DNA from: Peribacillus cavernae
GTDB lineage: Bacteria > Bacillota > Bacilli > Bacillales > DSM-1321
Direction: 5' to 3'
Assembly (NCBI RefSeq): GCF_003989135.1
Contig: NZ_RYZZ01000006.1
Span: 186,001-250,000, forward strand
Length of the DNA: 64,000 nucleotides
The notes below the pieces were generated by a model that saw only the letters and a program-made list of their open reading frames with translations, made no database searches and was not told the DNA's origin. The position numbers and the translations under genes were made by a program. Positions 25,067 to 34,553 of this stretch are shown here, in pieces (positions within the stretch are counted from its first letter, which is position 1; each line of letters opens with the position of its first letter).

Positions 25067-26215
25067 ATGACAGTTGAAGTAACAAACGAAATGGACCAAA
25101 TGAAAATTATGATTCGCAATTTTGCAGAAAACGAAGTGGAGCCGTATGCTCAGCAAATCGAAGAAGAGGATGCCATTCCTCCGCATCTGATCGATAAAGC
25201 GAAGGAACTGGGACTCTTTGGAATGAGCATTCCGGAAGAGTATGGCGGAATCGGTTTAAACACGGTGGAAAAAGCAATCGTATTGGAACAATTAGGACGA
25301 ACCCATAATGGATATGTTTCCTTGATAAGCGCACACACCGGGATTGGCAGTACAGGTTTAGTCAAGCTTGCCTCTGAATCTCTGAAAAAGAAGTATTTAC
25401 CGGACATGGCTGCCGGGAAGAAAATTGCAGCTTTTGCCTTATCAGAACCGGGAGCGGGATCTGATGCAACCAATTTGGCCACAGTCGCCGAGAAAAAGGG
25501 CGCTCAATGGATAGTAAACGGTTCGAAACACTTCATTACTAATGGCCCAGTTGCTGATGTTTTTACCGTTTTTGCCGTTACAGATAAACAAAAGGGTGCG
25601 AAAGGCGGAATTACAGCCTTTTTGATCGAGAAAGATTTTCCCGGCCTAATCGTTGGTAAAAAAGATAAAAAGATGGGGCTGCGCGGATCCTATACAAGCC
25701 AATTAATCTTCGAGGATTGCCTTGTTCCGGACTCGAACGTCATCGGGGAAGTCGGCATGGGGTATGTTTCAGCGTTGAAAATCCTGGGAGAAGGCCGTGT
25801 CGGCCTGGCTGCAAGAGCAGTTGGTTCCTGCCAAAAACTAATTGAGTTGTCGGCCGCATACGCAAAAGAAAGAGTCCAGTTTGGAAAACCGATTGCAGCA
25901 AACCAGGCCATCCAGTGGATGCTTGCAGATATGGCAACAGAAACGGCCGCGGCCCGAGCCCTGACAATGGAAGCGGCAAGAAAAATAGATGAAGGAAAAA
26001 AAGTGATTAAAGAAGCTTCCATGGCGAAATTGTTTGCGTCGGAAGTATTTAATAAAGTGGCCGATAAAGCGGTTCAGATTCATGGCGGTATGGGATACAT
26101 GGCCGACTATCCAGTCGAACGCTTTTACCGCGATGCCAGGATTACGAAAATTTATGAAGGTACCAATGAAATCCAGCGCTTAATTATCGCGAGAAACGTA
26201 TTGGATGAAAATTGA
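25067..26215 (+). CDS. Acyl-CoA dehydrogenase
   Basis: Acyl-CoA dehydrogenase of 382 residues. Motifs: FGMSIPEEYGGIGLN, AAFALSEPGAGSDATNL, AVQIHGGMGYMADYPVERFY and the catalytic Glu in IYEGTNEIQ. It is a close paralogue of the enzyme at 29234 in the same operon. First gene after the sigma-54 promoter; AAAGGGG precedes the ATG. The operon continues with an MFS carrier, CoA ligase, second dehydrogenase, thiolase and thioesterase. Confidence 0.9.
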   Translation: MTVEVTNEMDQMKIMIRNFAENEVEPYAQQIEEEDAIPPHLIDKAKELGLFGMSIPEEYGGIGLNTVEKAIVLEQLGRTHNGYVSLISAHTGIGSTGLVKLASESLKKKYLPDMAAGKKIAAFALSEPGAGSDATNLATVAEKKGAQWIVNGSKHFITNGPVADVFTVFAVTDKQKGAKGGITAFLIEKDFPGLIVGKKDKKMGLRGSYTSQLIFEDCLVPDSNVIGEVGMGYVSALKILGEGRVGLAARAVGSCQKLIELSAAYAKERVQFGKPIAANQAIQWMLADMATETAAARALTMEAARKIDEGKKVIKEASMAKLFASEVFNKVADKAVQIHGGMGYMADYPVERFYRDARITKIYEGTNEIQRLIIARNVLDEN

Positions 26216-26285
26216 TGGAAATCCATCTCTTACATTGACCTCTATGTTAATTTCATATTTTGATTTGTAAAGGAGGAAATTCATC

Positions 26286-27524
26286 GTGCGTTGGATTGTC
26301 CTGGCACTATTATTTCTGGGAATGATCATTAACTTTGCGGATAAATCGATCATTGGACTTGCAGCTGTGCCGATCATGAAAGAATTCAATCTTTCCTATA
26401 GTCAATGGGGGCTTGTCGGCAGCAGTTATTACTGGCTATATCCAGTCACAGGGATCATCGGAGCGGCCTGGGCAGATCGAATTGGCGCAAAAAAAATGCT
26501 CGGATTACTTATGCTTACCTGGGCCGTTTTGCAGTTTGGTGTCTTAGGTATTACAGGGTTTTTCGTACTGATTGTATACAGGGTGTTGCTGGGCGCATTT
26601 GAAGGGCCATTCAGCCCGATATCCTACAGCCATGCACACAATTGGTTTCCACCGAAGCTACGTGGTTTTGCTAATTCAGTTGTCGTATCCGGGGCAACAG
26701 TGGGAGCAATGGTAGTAGCTCCTCTCCTTGTTGCCTTAATTACTATTCTGGGCTGGCGGTGGGCTTTTGCTATTTTAGGGGCCGCGAGCCTTGTCTGGTT
26801 TGTATTGATTCAGTTTACTCCGGAAAGTCCCAAAGACGCTGAAGGAAAGCAAAAGACAGCTAAGAAAAAGTTAGAAAAACTCAATGTCAAGGCTTTTCTT
26901 ACTTTACTTTCTTCTCCTTCCGCTCTTTTTACAACACTTGCTTACTTTTCCACCTATATTTTTGTGGTGTGGATATCGGTGTGGCTGCCTGTATATTTGG
27001 TGAAAGTTATCAAGATGTCCTCGGTGCAAATGGGATATGCAGTGGCAGGCATTGGGATCGTGTCTGTCGGTGTTTATATTGCCATCTCAATTATCTCGGA
27101 CCGGTTATTTAAGAAAAATCAGAACTGGCGTGTATCAAGGGTTTACGTCGTCGGCTTCTCCATGATGGCAGGCGCATTAGCGATGATTTCCACGCTTGTC
27201 TTCCAAAATGCGATCTGGGTCATCGTTGCCATGTGCCTTGCTAAAGGATTGACTTACGCCATTTTACCGATAGGGCCAACGATTGTCATTAACCTAATGC
27301 CTGATAGAGGCAGTTTAATGACTAGTATTTTGACATCCTCCGGAAATATTGCAGGGATTATCGGTCCTATGCTAACGGGTTTCATTATTGAGTTAGCAGG
27401 GGATAACACTGCACTTGGCTTTAACCAGTCTATTTTGTTTATGGGAGCAATCATCCTACTGTTCGCAATACTCTTTTCTATTTATGTAAAACCTGACATA
27501 AAAACGAATCCTGAAGCCAATTAA
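26286..27524 (+). CDS. MFS transporter (anion:cation symporter-like)
   Basis: Major facilitator of 412 residues with 12 predicted membrane helices. The N-terminal NFADKSIIGLAAVPIMKEFN and WADRIGAKKMLGL loop resemble the ACS family (organic-acid uptake). The start is GTG 26286 after AAAGGAGG. The stop is followed directly by an in-frame ATG of the next gene. In this operon it most likely brings in the acid that the CoA ligase activates (inference). Confidence 0.85.
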   Translation: MRWIVLALLFLGMIINFADKSIIGLAAVPIMKEFNLSYSQWGLVGSSYYWLYPVTGIIGAAWADRIGAKKMLGLLMLTWAVLQFGVLGITGFFVLIVYRVLLGAFEGPFSPISYSHAHNWFPPKLRGFANSVVVSGATVGAMVVAPLLVALITILGWRWAFAILGAASLVWFVLIQFTPESPKDAEGKQKTAKKKLEKLNVKAFLTLLSSPSALFTTLAYFSTYIFVVWISVWLPVYLVKVIKMSSVQMGYAVAGIGIVSVGVYIAISIISDRLFKKNQNWRVSRVYVVGFSMMAGALAMISTLVFQNAIWVIVAMCLAKGLTYAILPIGPTIVINLMPDRGSLMTSILTSSGNIAGIIGPMLTGFIIELAGDNTALGFNQSILFMGAIILLFAILFSIYVKPDIKTNPEAN

Positions 27525-27575
27525 ATGGGAAAGGAAAAATGCTCATTATCACGAATAGAGGAGGAGAGGATTTTT

Positions 27576-29192
27576 TTGCAGCATTTAATGAACCGGCCCT
27601 GGTCTAAATTTTATGAAAATGATAAGCCTGTACAATTGCCTGTTATATCCGTCTATTCTTTGTTGAATTCGGCGGTGAAAAAGTATCGATCAAAAACGGC
27701 GATTATTTTTGAAGACAGCAAGACATCGTACGGAGAGCTCGGAGACCAAGTGATTCGTTTGGCAGGCAAGTGGAGAGAAATGGGTTTCGAAAAAGGGGAT
27801 CGAATCGGTTTGATGCTTGCCAACCATCCTCATTATATTGTTTCCTATTATGCTGCTCACGCACTTGGGTTAGTAGTTGTTCAAATAAATCCAATGTACA
27901 CGACGAGAGAATTGCTGCAAATTGTGAACGACTCGCAGGTAAAAGCCATAGTCGCAGATCCGCTTGCAAGCAATACCATCAAACAATTGGAAAGCGTTTA
28001 TGAATGTACCTATTTATTCGGCTCCCAATTAACTTCTGGTGGAGAAAAGGACCGTTTTATTAATCTTGACGAGCTGATTGCTTTTGGAGTTCCCCTGGAT
28101 ACTCCAGAACAAGTAAATCCGCAAGAAGATGTGGCTGTCATACAGTATACAGGCGGCACAACCGGAAAAATGAAGGGGGCGATGTTAACCCATTACAACT
28201 TAACATCCAATGTGGTCCAAAGCTTTGAAATGTATGGCTCGACTATGGTCCCGGGTAAAGAAACTGTTTTGGTCGCCACTCCGCTTTATCATGTCTATGC
28301 GATGACAAGTGCAATGAATTTGGGAATTTATATTGGGGCAGATCTCTTATTGTTCAGGAAATTCGAAGTGAATCACGTCCTGGAAAACATAAAAAAGTAC
28401 AAACCAACATTCTTTCCTGGCGTTCCGAAAATGTATAATGCATTTGTAAATCATCCTGAGGCGGACAAATATGAATTGAATTGTTTGAAAATGTGTTCAT
28501 GCGGCTCTGCACCGCTTCCTATCGAAATTATCAAGCGTTTTGAAGAGTTGACAGGGACACGGATTGCAGAAGGGTTTGGGTTATCCGAATCCTCTCCTTC
28601 AACCCACCGCAATCCGGCTTTCGGCAAAAAAAAGATTGGCAGTATCGGAATTCCGGTGCCGCAAACAGACTGTATCATTATCGACGAAAACAATATTGAG
28701 CTTGGACCTCATTCTGTAGGTGAGTTATTGATCAAAGGGCCACAAATTATGAAGGGATATTGGCACAATGATATAGAAACAAATAAGGCCCTTCAAAACG
28801 GCTGGCTCTATACGGGCGACCTGGCCACGATGGATGATGAAGGGTACTTCTATATCGTGGGACGCAAAAAAGAAATGATTATTGTAGGCGGTTTCAATAT
28901 TTACCCGCAGGAAGTGGAAGGCGTTTTATATGAACACCCGGATATAAAGGAAGCGGCCGTTGTCGGCATTCCCCATAAAGAGCTTGGTGAAATCGTAAAA
29001 GCCTATGTGGTTCCAAAGGATGGCAGACAAATCGACTTGGAAGAACTAAGGGGCTACTGCTATACAAAATTGACGCCCTATAAAGTGCCAAAAAGCATCG
29101 AAGTACGAGACAGTCTCCCTAGAAACACAGTCGGGAAATTACTGAAACGGCTGCTGATAAAAGAAGAAACGGAAAGAGAACAAGGTAATTAA
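27576..29192 (+). CDS. AMP-forming acyl-CoA ligase
   Basis: ANL-superfamily ligase of 538 residues that turns a carboxylic acid, ATP and CoA into acyl-CoA. Motifs: IQYTGGTTGKMKGAMLTH (P-loop), EGFGLSESSP, GWLYTGDLATMDDEGYF, GRKKEMIIVGGFNIYPQEVE and the terminal catalytic Lys in LPRNTVGKLLKR. TTG 27576 is preferred because AGAGGAGGAGAGG lies 6 bases upstream; ATG 27525 touches the previous stop and has no site. It resembles long-chain fatty acid CoA ligases; chain length cannot be judged. Confidence 0.88.
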   Translation: MQHLMNRPWSKFYENDKPVQLPVISVYSLLNSAVKKYRSKTAIIFEDSKTSYGELGDQVIRLAGKWREMGFEKGDRIGLMLANHPHYIVSYYAAHALGLVVVQINPMYTTRELLQIVNDSQVKAIVADPLASNTIKQLESVYECTYLFGSQLTSGGEKDRFINLDELIAFGVPLDTPEQVNPQEDVAVIQYTGGTTGKMKGAMLTHYNLTSNVVQSFEMYGSTMVPGKETVLVATPLYHVYAMTSAMNLGIYIGADLLLFRKFEVNHVLENIKKYKPTFFPGVPKMYNAFVNHPEADKYELNCLKMCSCGSAPLPIEIIKRFEELTGTRIAEGFGLSESSPSTHRNPAFGKKKIGSIGIPVPQTDCIIIDENNIELGPHSVGELLIKGPQIMKGYWHNDIETNKALQNGWLYTGDLATMDDEGYFYIVGRKKEMIIVGGFNIYPQEVEGVLYEHPDIKEAAVVGIPHKELGEIVKAYVVPKDGRQIDLEELRGYCYTKLTPYKVPKSIEVRDSLPRNTVGKLLKRLLIKEETEREQGN

Positions 29193-29233
29193 AAAGGAGA
29201 ACAATTTTAAAGACTAACAACGGGGTGAACAGG

Positions 29234-30382
29234 ATGAATTTTCGTCTGGACGAAGAGATCGAGTTTTTAAAAAGAAATGTACGTGATTTTGTTCAAACTG
29301 AAGTAGAAGCGGTCGCAATGCAAATTGAAGAAGAGAACAAAATCCCCAAAAGGATTATTGACATGTCCAAAGAACTCGGTCTTTTTGGTTTAAGCATACC
29401 GGAAGAATACGGCGGGCTTGGCATAGGAATGGTTGGAAAATGTGCGTTGTATGAGGAAATTGGCGCTACTCATAATGGATACACAACTTTGATAGGAGCG
29501 CATACGGGTATCGGAACTGTCGGCATCGTCGAGATGGGTAATGAAGAACAGAAACAGAAATATTTGCCGCTGATGGCCAGCGGTGAAAAGATCGGAGCTT
29601 TCGCTTTAACCGAACCAAGCGCTGGTTCAAATGCCACCAATTTGAAAACGAAAGCCATTAAAAAAGGCGATAAATATATTTTAAACGGGACAAAGCACTA
29701 TATTACAAACGCTACAGAGGCGGATGTTTTCACAGTGATGGCCGTCACCGATGCTTCAAAAGGAGCGAAAGGGATCACATCCTTTATCGTCGAAAAGGAT
29801 TTTCCAGGATTCCAGGTTGGCGCTGTCGAGAAAAAAATGGGCTTAAGAGGATCGCACTCAGCCGAAGTCATTTTGGAAGATTGTGAGGTTCCGTTTGAAA
29901 ATGTGTTAGGCACAGAGGGACAGGGCTATGTTAACGCTCTAAAAATTTTAACTAACGGACGCGCAGGCTTGGCCGCCCGCAATCTCGGCTCCTGCCAGAA
30001 ATTACTTGACCTATCAATGGCTTATTCACAGGAACGGGTTCAATTTAATGTGCCGATTATCGAGCACCAGGCTGTGAGCCATATGATTGCTGAAATAGCC
30101 ATGGAAATTGAGGCTTTGCGGTCATTTACCTATCGAGTCGCCTGGATGGTTGATGAAGGAATGAATGTCATCAAGGATGCAGCAATGTTGAAGTTGTTTG
30201 GCTCGGAGGTTTACAACCGTGTGGCTGATAAAGCTGTACAGGTTCATGGCGGCATCGGGTACATCTCCGATTATCCAATTGAGAGATTTTTCAGGGATGC
30301 ACGGATTACGAGAATTTATGAAGGTACTTCAGAAATTCAGAAAAATATTATCGTTGGACAATTAAAAAAACAATACAGCTAA
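29234..30382 (+). CDS. Acyl-CoA dehydrogenase
   Basis: Acyl-CoA dehydrogenase of 382 residues, paralogous along its whole length to the one at 25067. Motifs: FGLSIPEEYGGLGIGM, GAFALTEPSAGSNATNL, VQVHGGIGYISDYPIERFFR and catalytic Glu in IYEGTSEIQ. GGGGTGA lies upstream of ATG 29234; the in-frame GTG at 29225 lies within it. Two such genes in one operon may act on successive intermediates or form a hetero-oligomer, as ChsE1/ChsE2 do in steroid side-chain catabolism (speculative). Confidence 0.9.
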   Translation: MNFRLDEEIEFLKRNVRDFVQTEVEAVAMQIEEENKIPKRIIDMSKELGLFGLSIPEEYGGLGIGMVGKCALYEEIGATHNGYTTLIGAHTGIGTVGIVEMGNEEQKQKYLPLMASGEKIGAFALTEPSAGSNATNLKTKAIKKGDKYILNGTKHYITNATEADVFTVMAVTDASKGAKGITSFIVEKDFPGFQVGAVEKKMGLRGSHSAEVILEDCEVPFENVLGTEGQGYVNALKILTNGRAGLAARNLGSCQKLLDLSMAYSQERVQFNVPIIEHQAVSHMIAEIAMEIEALRSFTYRVAWMVDEGMNVIKDAAMLKLFGSEVYNRVADKAVQVHGGIGYISDYPIERFFRDARITRIYEGTSEIQKNIIVGQLKKQYS

Positions 30383-30403
30383 TGTAAGAGAGGAGCAAAC
30401 CCT

Positions 30404-31594
30404 ATGAATCAAAATGAAATTGTTATCGTCAGTGCAGTCCGGACACCAATCGGCCGTTATGGAGGCGCACTCAAAAATATCAATTCCGGTCATTTAGCCT
30501 CGCATGTTATTAAAGAAGCAATTAAACGGGCTGATATTAAAGCTGAACAGGTAAATGAAGTGATCATGGGAGAGGTAAGGCAAAGCACCGAGTCTTCGAA
30601 TGTGGCAAGGGTAGCCGCTTTACGTGCCGGCGTACCGGACACTTCTCCAGCGTATACGATTAACCGGCTTTGCGCCTCAGGGATGCAGGCGATTGCATCG
30701 GCTGTCCAGCAAATCCAGTCAGGCCAGGCCGACATTATAGTGGCCGGCGGTACGGAAAGCATGAGCAGTTCTCCCATCTATTTAAGAGGGTCCCGTTTTG
30801 GCGGTGACCGGGCTCATCTCGTAGATTCCAATGTGGAAGCCGGCCAGCAGCCGAAAGAAATATACGGAGATCAATTGGGAATGGGAATTACGGCAGAAAA
30901 CGTTGCCGAAAAATACCATGTTTCCCGTGAAGACCAAGATGCATTTGCATTGGAAAGCCAAACACGGGCTGACAATGCAATGAAGCAAGGAAAGTTTAAA
31001 GAGGAAATTATTCCGGTAGAGATCACTGAAAAAAAACATTCCTACACAGTGGAAACCGATGAACATCCGCGCCCGGAAACAACTTATGAGAAGCTTTCCT
31101 CATTAAATCCCGCTTTTCGTAAAGGCGGCAGTGTAACAGCGGGCAATGCCTGCGGCCGTAATGACGGAGCGTCTGCTTTAGTGCTGATGAGCGCGGCCAA
31201 AGCAAGCGAGCTAAATTTAAAACCGCTTGCTAAAATAGTCGATTGGACGGCTGTCGGGGTTTCGCCTGAAATCATGGGCATCGGGCCGGTTCCTGCTGTC
31301 AAAAAGTTACTCGAACGTACAAACAAAAAGCTGGAAGACATCGATTTATTTGAGCTGAATGAAGCTTTTGCCTCTCAGGCTTTGGCGGTTATCCGGGAAT
31401 TGCACATCGACCAGGAAAAGGTCAATGTAAACGGCGGGGCAATTGCCCTCGGGCATCCAGTTGGATCAACCGGTGCCCGTATCGTCACTACCCTTTTGTA
31501 TGAGATGAAGCGCCAGCAAAACCGATTTGGAATTGCCACCCTTTGTGTAGGCGGCGGGCAAGGTATGGCAATGATGATTGAAAACCTTACATGA
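30404..31594 (+). CDS. Acetyl-CoA acyltransferase (thiolase)
   Basis: Thiolase of 396 residues. The acyl-carrying C90 lies in [11 protein letters not shown], the His in [16 protein letters not shown], and the second Cys in CVGGGQG. It cleaves 3-oxoacyl-CoA with CoA, or condenses acetyl-CoA. GAGAGGAG precedes the ATG. Fifth gene of the sigma-54-controlled operon. Confidence 0.92.
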   Translation: MNQNEIVIVSAVRTPIGRYGGALKNINSGHLASHVIKEAIKRADIKAEQVNEVIMGEVRQSTESSNVARVAALRAGVPDTSPAYTINRLCASGMQAIASAVQQIQSGQADIIVAGGTESMSSSPIYLRGSRFGGDRAHLVDSNVEAGQQPKEIYGDQLGMGITAENVAEKYHVSREDQDAFALESQTRADNAMKQGKFKEEIIPVEITEKKHSYTVETDEHPRPETTYEKLSSLNPAFRKGGSVTAGNACGRNDGASALVLMSAAKASELNLKPLAKIVDWTAVGVSPEIMGIGPVPAVKKLLERTNKKLEDIDLFELNEAFASQALAVIRELHIDQEKVNVNGGAIALGHPVGSTGARIVTTLLYEMKRQQNRFGIATLCVGGGQGMAMMIENLT

Positions 31595-31709
31595 TAATCA
31601 ATCAGGCAAGCTCTTGAAGGCAGTCTCCTATGAGGCTTATTAACGATTGCTTTTTCCGCGGGACTGCCACAAAGTTTGCCTGTCCATAAGAAAGGGTGAT
31701 AGATACTCA

Positions 31710-32108
31710 GTGGCAACGATCGATGAGGTAAGAGAAAGTTTTGAAAGCAGTCCGTTTTACAAGCATTTAGGCTTTGAAATGATCGAGTTTAGAGATCATA
31801 AAGTGAGAATCAAATTGGATGTGCAAGAACAGCTATTGAATGCCAATGGAACCTTGCATGGGGGCGTCCAGGCAAGCATGCTCGACTTTGTTCAAGGCAT
31901 GCTGCTCCGGTCTGTTACTAAAACGAAATGCCTGACGATCAATCTGACCACTCATTATCTGGCAAGTGTTTCTGAAGGGGAAATATTTGCAGAAGCAAAG
32001 ATCATCCAGCTGGGGCATAAGATCGCTACATTGGAAGGGGAAATTAAAGATGCTTCCAATAATTTGGTAGCGAAAGGGCTGGGTACATTTAAAATCCTGC
32101 GTGATTAA
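31710..32108 (+). CDS. PaaI-like hotdog thioesterase
   Basis: Hotdog thioesterase of 132 residues; [20 protein letters not shown] is the PaaI-type active-site helix. It releases CoA from acyl thioesters and may protect against trapped CoA. GTG 31710 after AAGGGTGA is the best start; the open frame extends upstream to 31647 without support. Last gene of its operon, close to operator copy 2. Confidence 0.78.
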   Translation: MATIDEVRESFESSPFYKHLGFEMIEFRDHKVRIKLDVQEQLLNANGTLHGGVQASMLDFVQGMLLRSVTKTKCLTINLTTHYLASVSEGEIFAEAKIIQLGHKIATLEGEIKDASNNLVAKGLGTFKILRD

Positions 32109-32121
32109 AATAAATATTAGG

Positions 32122-32150
32122 TTGAAAATTCCGAATCTATCATTTATTAT
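32122..32150 (+). promoter_or_regulatory. Sigma-A promoter of the thiolase-esterase-Liv operon
   Basis: TTGAAA (32122-32127), 17 bases, TATTAT (32145-32150); operator copy 2 begins 13 bases downstream. Confidence 0.65.
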
Positions 32151-32163
32151 CTTTATAACAAAA

Positions 32164-32183
32164 CATACTTACCAGTTAGTATG
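32164..32183. promoter_or_regulatory. Palindromic operator, copy 2
   Basis: CATACTTAC-CA-GTTAGTATG shares the 20-bp length, the CATAC...GTATG arms and the inner AC-N2-GT of copy 1 at 20006-20025. It overlaps the expected transcription start. Confidence 0.65.
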
Positions 32184-32262
32184 TTTTTAAGAAAATTTCT
32201 ATACTTACAGGAAGATCAATGATTAAAGAGGTTAAAAACCCTATAAGGAGTGAGGTTACTAA

Positions 32263-33432
32263 ATGAAAAGAGATGCAGTGATTGTTTCCGCTGTAAGAAC
32301 AGCTATTGGCAGGCAAGGAAGTGCCCTGGCAGCTGTCCCTGCCCACGTCTTTGGTGCTGAAGTCATTAAAGAAGCGATTCGACGTGCGAACATAGACCCT
32401 GAAACAGTTGATGATGTCATTTTTGGAAACGTTCTTAGCGGCGGCGGGAATATTGCAAGATTGACCGCGCTCGAAACAGGATTATCGATTAACCTGCCAG
32501 GATTGACTGTTGACCGCCAATGCGGTTCAGGGCTGAATGCGATCAATCTTGCTGCCCAGGCGATCCGGGCCGGGGACGGCGACATCTTTATTGCCGGCGG
32601 GACAGAGAGCATGAGCCGCGCTCCGTATTTGCTGGAACGCCCTGAAAAGCCATACAGCCCTGCTCCGCCGCAATTCAAAAAGTCCCAGCTTTCTCCGAAA
32701 GAAATCGGAGATCCTCCAATGGGGATCACAGCGGAGAATTTAGTGGAAAAATACCAGATTAGCAGAGAAGAACAGGATGAATTTGCGCTTCGCAGCCAGC
32801 AAAGAATGGCAAAGGCGATGGAAGAAGGACGTTTTAAAGAACAAATCGTCACTTTGAACATTCCAGTAAAAAAAGGGGATGCCATCCCATTCAAAACGGA
32901 TGAGCACCCACGCCCGCAAACGACGATTGAAGCGTTATCCAAGCTTCAGCCTGCATTTCTTAAAGGCGGCACCGTTACAGCTGGCAATAGTTCCGGGCTA
33001 AACGATGCTGCGTCTGCAGTTGTAGTGATGTCGCGGGAAAAAGCCGAAGAGTTGGCCCTTGCCCCATTAGCGACGATTCGTGCATATGCCGTGGCAGGAG
33101 TCGATCCAACCATCATGGGAATCGGGCCTGTACCGGCTGCCAAAAAAGTGATGGAGAAATCAGGGCTTTCATTGGAGGATATCGATGTCATCGAAATCAA
33201 TGAAGCTTTTGCCGCTCAAGTAATAGCTTGCAACAGGGAGCTTAGCATGGACATGGAGAAAGTGAATGTAAACGGCGGTGCAATTGCCCACGGCCATCCG
33301 CTTGGGGCTACAGGTGCAATCCTTACGACAAAAGCGGTTTACGAACTGAAGCGGTCTGGGGGAAGATATGCGCTCATCACCGCTTGCATAGGCGGAGGCC
33401 AGGGAATTGCCACAATCATTGAACGTGGGTAA
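32263..33432 (+). CDS. Acetyl-CoA acetyltransferase / thiolase
   Basis: Thiolase of 389 residues: C87 in [10 protein letters not shown], His in [16 protein letters not shown] and Cys in CIGGGQG. It is clearly different from the thiolase at 30404, so the two probably prefer different chain lengths or substrates. ATAAGGAG precedes the ATG. First gene under operator copy 2. Confidence 0.92.
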   Translation: MKRDAVIVSAVRTAIGRQGSALAAVPAHVFGAEVIKEAIRRANIDPETVDDVIFGNVLSGGGNIARLTALETGLSINLPGLTVDRQCGSGLNAINLAAQAIRAGDGDIFIAGGTESMSRAPYLLERPEKPYSPAPPQFKKSQLSPKEIGDPPMGITAENLVEKYQISREEQDEFALRSQQRMAKAMEEGRFKEQIVTLNIPVKKGDAIPFKTDEHPRPQTTIEALSKLQPAFLKGGTVTAGNSSGLNDAASAVVVMSREKAEELALAPLATIRAYAVAGVDPTIMGIGPVPAAKKVMEKSGLSLEDIDVIEINEAFAAQVIACNRELSMDMEKVNVNGGAIAHGHPLGATGAILTTKAVYELKRSGGRYALITACIGGGQGIATIIERG

Positions 33433-33473
33433 AAGTTTGACCTGTATTTTCAATTCAGAAGGAGGTAATTTTT

Positions 33474-34427
33474 ATGAGCCTGCATCCTCAAGCAAAAGCT
33501 TTGCTTGAAATGCTTCAAGCGAGAGAAGCTCTGCCGATGGAACAGCAAACGGTCTCCGAGGCAAGAGCAGCATATGCAAAAATGTGCACTCTCTTAAATA
33601 AACGCCAAGAAACTCATAAAGTTGAAGAACGAAAAATAGAAGGGTTCCAAAATGAGATATCAGTAAGAATATACACTCCCAGCGAAGAAAAACCACTTCC
33701 TGCGCTCGTTTACTTTCACGGGGGCGGCTGGGTGATCGGCGATCTGGAAACCCATGATGCTCTCTGCCGTTCCCTTGCAAATGAAGCGGAGTGTATCGTA
33801 GTTTCGGTAGATTACAGCTTGTCGCCCGAATCTAAATTTCCTGTCGCTGCCCGCGATGCATATCTTGCCGTAAAATGGACGGCCGACCATGCTGAAGAGT
33901 TAGGGATAGAAAAAAGTTCCCTTGCAGTAGGAGGGGACAGCGCAGGAGGCAACCTTGCAGCCGTTGTCTGCTATCTAGCCAATCAAAGAAAAGGACCGTC
34001 GATCAGCTATCAAATGTTATTTTACCCGTCAACCGGCTATGCAAAAACCCCTTCCTCTGATATGTATGGAGAAGGTTATCATTTAACAAAATCGACGATG
34101 AAGTGGTTTCAAGAGCAATATTTGAATCACCCGGATGATACCAAAAGCCCATTAGCCTCACCTATGTTAATTCCGGAAGCGGAGACTCGCTTGTTACCTC
34201 CAGCGTATATTATGACCGCTGAATATGACCCGCTTCGTGATGGAGGGAAAATGTATGCCGAAAAACTGAAAAATGCAAGTATCGAAGCAACGTACGTCTG
34301 TTATCCAGGTATGATCCACGGATTCTTAACTATGTCGGAAGCTTTAGATGATTGCTCCCGAGCCATTAAAGAAGCAGCGCAATCGCTAAAAGCCCATTTT
34401 ACGGAAAAAGCGGCTTCCAGTAAATGA
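33474..34427 (+). CDS. Alpha/beta hydrolase, hormone-sensitive-lipase type esterase
   Basis: Cytosolic esterase of 317 residues. HGGG oxyanion motif at residues 82-85 (YFHGGGWVIGD), nucleophile S156 in GGDSAGGN, Asp in AEYDPLRD and His in MIHGFL. The family hydrolyses short to medium acyl esters. AAGGAGG precedes the ATG. Position between a thiolase and an ABC importer suggests that it unmasks an ester-linked or lactone substrate after uptake (inference). Confidence 0.87.
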   Translation: MSLHPQAKALLEMLQAREALPMEQQTVSEARAAYAKMCTLLNKRQETHKVEERKIEGFQNEISVRIYTPSEEKPLPALVYFHGGGWVIGDLETHDALCRSLANEAECIVVSVDYSLSPESKFPVAARDAYLAVKWTADHAEELGIEKSSLAVGGDSAGGNLAAVVCYLANQRKGPSISYQMLFYPSTGYAKTPSSDMYGEGYHLTKSTMKWFQEQYLNHPDDTKSPLASPMLIPEAETRLLPPAYIMTAEYDPLRDGGKMYAEKLKNASIEATYVCYPGMIHGFLTMSEALDDCSRAIKEAAQSLKAHFTEKAASSK

Positions 34428-34553
34428 TATAAAAGGGTTCAGGATTTTGCGGCGAAAGCTCGAACATTGCAACGAGGATCTTAATATTGTTGCGAAATCA
34501 AAATGTATCATCATAAATCGTTAGTCAAAACAAATAAAAAAAGGGGAGAAACT

